DNA from: Acidobacterium sp. S8
GTDB lineage: Bacteria; Acidobacteriota; Terriglobia; Terriglobales; Acidobacteriaceae
Length of the DNA stretch: 55,941 nucleotides
Assembly (NCBI RefSeq): GCF_009765985.1
Contig: NZ_LMUM01000031.1
Location: 1 to 55,941, forward strand
Direction of reading: 5' to 3'
In this document: positions 54,784 through 55,941 of the stretch, in pieces
Layout: each line of letters opens with the position of its first letter
How positions within the stretch are numbered: position 1 is the stretch's first letter
Translations under genes and position numbers: made by a program
The notes under the pieces: generated by a model
Database searches by the model: none
What the model saw: only the letters and a program-made list of their open reading frames with translations
What the model was told of the DNA's origin: nothing

Positions 54784-54834
54784 ATAAATCAACAAGCGGT
54801 TGCAAAAATCGTTAAAAACGACTAATCTTTTGAA

Positions 54835-55515
54835 GTGACATCCGCATCACCAAGTCGCCGGGTAGAGCGCAAGGAGAGGTTGCGGCGCGAAATCCTTGCG
54901 GCTGCCAGCAAAATGTTTGCCGATCGCGGCTACGAAGCCGTGACGCTTCGCGAGATCGCTAAAGAGATCGGCTATACGCACGCCGTGATCTATCAGCATT
55001 TTCCCGACAAATGGCATATTCTCGCCGAACTGAGCCGCGAGACGATCGGCCTGCTGATTCAGAACTTCGACGCGATTGCCGCTAAACATCCTGTACCCAA
55101 AGAGCGCCTTTTTGCGACTTCACGTGGCTTGATTCAGTTCTGCACTGCCCATCCACAGCAGTTCCGCAACGTCTTCTTCGGGCCGGAGAACCGTAACGGT
55201 ATCCGCGCTGGACAATATATCGACGACATTGGCAGGCCTTTGTTCGAACGTTTCGTACAGCTCTTCTTCGAAGTTGCCAAGGCCGAAGGACTGCCAAGCA
55301 GGAATGACATCGTGGTAGCCCACACCTGGTGGTACACGATCTTCGGCCTCGCCACGCTCATGGTCATCCAAGGGGTTGTGCCTGACCGGCCCGACCAGAC
55401 TCTCGTGGTCGAGCAAACGCTCGCAACGCTTTGGGCAGGCGTCCAGGTTGTTCCACGATTGCCGAAGAGGGCGGTCTCTGAGCGATCCGGCCGATCCCGT
55501 GCCTCAAAGCAATAA
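54835..55515 (+). CDS. TetR/AcrR-family transcription regulator
   Basis: 226 aa from a GTG; no earlier start fits. The N-terminal helix-turn-helix is textbook: RREILAAASKMFADRGYEAVTLREIAKEIGYTHAVIYQHFPDKWHIL (about 17-63). The C-terminal ligand domain resembles TetR_C_33/WHG-like domains (FCTAHPQQFRNVFFGPENR, VVAHTWWYTIFGLATLMV). It presumably represses the divergent NmrA-like gene and itself through the palindromes between them. The C-terminus is basic (RAVSERSGRSRASKQ). Ligand unknown. Confidence 0.92.
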   Translation: MTSASPSRRVERKERLRREILAAASKMFADRGYEAVTLREIAKEIGYTHAVIYQHFPDKWHILAELSRETIGLLIQNFDAIAAKHPVPKERLFATSRGLIQFCTAHPQQFRNVFFGPENRNGIRAGQYIDDIGRPLFERFVQLFFEVAKAEGLPSRNDIVVAHTWWYTIFGLATLMVIQGVVPDRPDQTLVVEQTLATLWAGVQVVPRLPKRAVSERSGRSRASKQ

Positions 55516-55941
55516 CAGATCTGTCTACTTAGGAGTCGTTGGATGTATGCCCGTGGCGTACCCGGTGTCAACCGTTTTTCCAAGGCCGTAGACCTACTGA
55601 TGACGCAACAGACCGGTGACGGTCGAGATTTTGGGAGAAGGAAAGTCCCAGTGCTCTCTACCGAAACCTCCTGAAGTCCAGTCCCACACACATCAACTGT
55701 TGCCAACAGGGCAATGCGCTCATCGAACTATTCAGATCGGTCTACGTCTTCTCCAGTTGGCCGTAAAACCGGCTATCCGGAGAAGTGATCCTATAAGATG
55801 CTGGCCCACAGTCACTTGTCCGACAAGCCGACTATTCGGCCAAGTGACGAGAAGCGCGTTTCTATGAGCAGGTCACTGGTGTTAAGGGTTAGTTCTTTGT
55901 TTTTCCTTCACAGGGCTTTTGCTTTTGTTGTTGCTCTGGTT
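55516..55941. other. Terminal intergenic stretch with an inverted repeat
   Basis: About 425 bases to the window end; no supported gene. GTCACTTG (55811-55818) pairs with CAAGTGAC (55841-55848), and inside it CCGA pairs with TCGG across one mismatch, leaving a 12-base loop. The repeat has no T-run after it. Confidence 0.5.

Noticed and set aside
1-55941. CRISPR array, complete insertion sequence, rRNA or intact tRNA
   Set aside because: Looked for regularly spaced repeats, transposase motifs and rRNA cores; none seen apart from the tRNA half at 52739.

Overview
The window reads as chromosomal DNA of a Gram-negative soil heterotroph. My best guess is Acidobacteriota, class Terriglobia. The basis is indirect: a small protein of the XrtJ-associated 'TM-motif-TM' type, many secreted glycosidases, an exopolysaccharide cluster, a Tat-exported fucosidase, and a dense set of universal-stress and Crp/Fnr genes. 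No rRNA or phylogenetic marker is present, so the taxonomy is inference.

Layout. (1) 1-8.4 kb: exopolysaccharide locus on the + strand. It holds four glycosyltransferases, a polysaccharide pyruvyl transferase, a secreted clan-A-like glycoside hydrolase, a small secreted protein and an OafA-type acyltransferase, several joined by ATGA overlaps. (2) 8.5-13.5 kb: an L-fucose uptake and oxidation cluster. A Tat-exported GH29 alpha-L-fucosidase and a RhaM-type mutarotase (- strand) diverge from a FadR-type GntR regulator, an L-fuconate dehydratase-like enolase-superfamily protein and a RhaT-type symporter (+ strand). (3) 13.6-20.4 kb: a DUF4239-like membrane protein and a cyclic-di-GMP signalling block: EAL-PAS-PAS protein, PleD-like response regulator/diguanylate cyclase, and an MHYT hybrid histidine kinase that is frameshifted in its first receiver. 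(4) 20.8-28.1 kb: periplasmic alpha-carbonic anhydrase, secreted six-hairpin-type glycosidase, a decayed exosortase-associated locus, and a secreted NHL/Vgb-like beta-propeller lipoprotein followed by a strong hairpin. (5) 28.1-52.4 kb: a stress and energy-metabolism region. It carries two tandem-USP proteins, two paralogous Crp/Fnr genes each followed by a receiver gene (the second receiver is dead), slipin (frameshifted), mannose-6-P isomerase, PMM-like HAD enzyme, GH130 phosphorylase (frameshifted), PPK2 (nonsense codon), P-type proton ATPase, phosphoketolase, class I FBP aldolase, triose-P isomerase and a Cu-type P1B ATPase. Remnants of an Mg2+ ATPase, arylsulfatase, GlgX, HAD hydrolase and transaldolase lie between them. 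(6) 52.4-55.9 kb: a degenerate tRNA 3' half with possible integrase-tail relics, a four-TM membrane protein, an NmrA-like NAD(P)-binding protein and a divergent TetR regulator with palindromic candidate operators.

How the genes fit together (inference). The fucose cluster would release fucose from glycans outside the cytoplasm, import it and pass it down the oxidative route; the fucose dehydrogenase, lactonase and later steps are not here. In the stress region GH130, PMM-like HAD and ManA would turn mannosides into fructose-6-P, which phosphoketolase can split to acetyl-phosphate, with aldolase and TPI handling the trioses. PPK2, the H+-ATPase, USPs and Crp/Fnr proteins suggest an energy-limitation programme. 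Several members are broken here, so this may be a decaying copy of such an island. Some single-base lesions sit in short homopolymers and could be assembly errors; the multi-lesion fragments are real pseudogenes.
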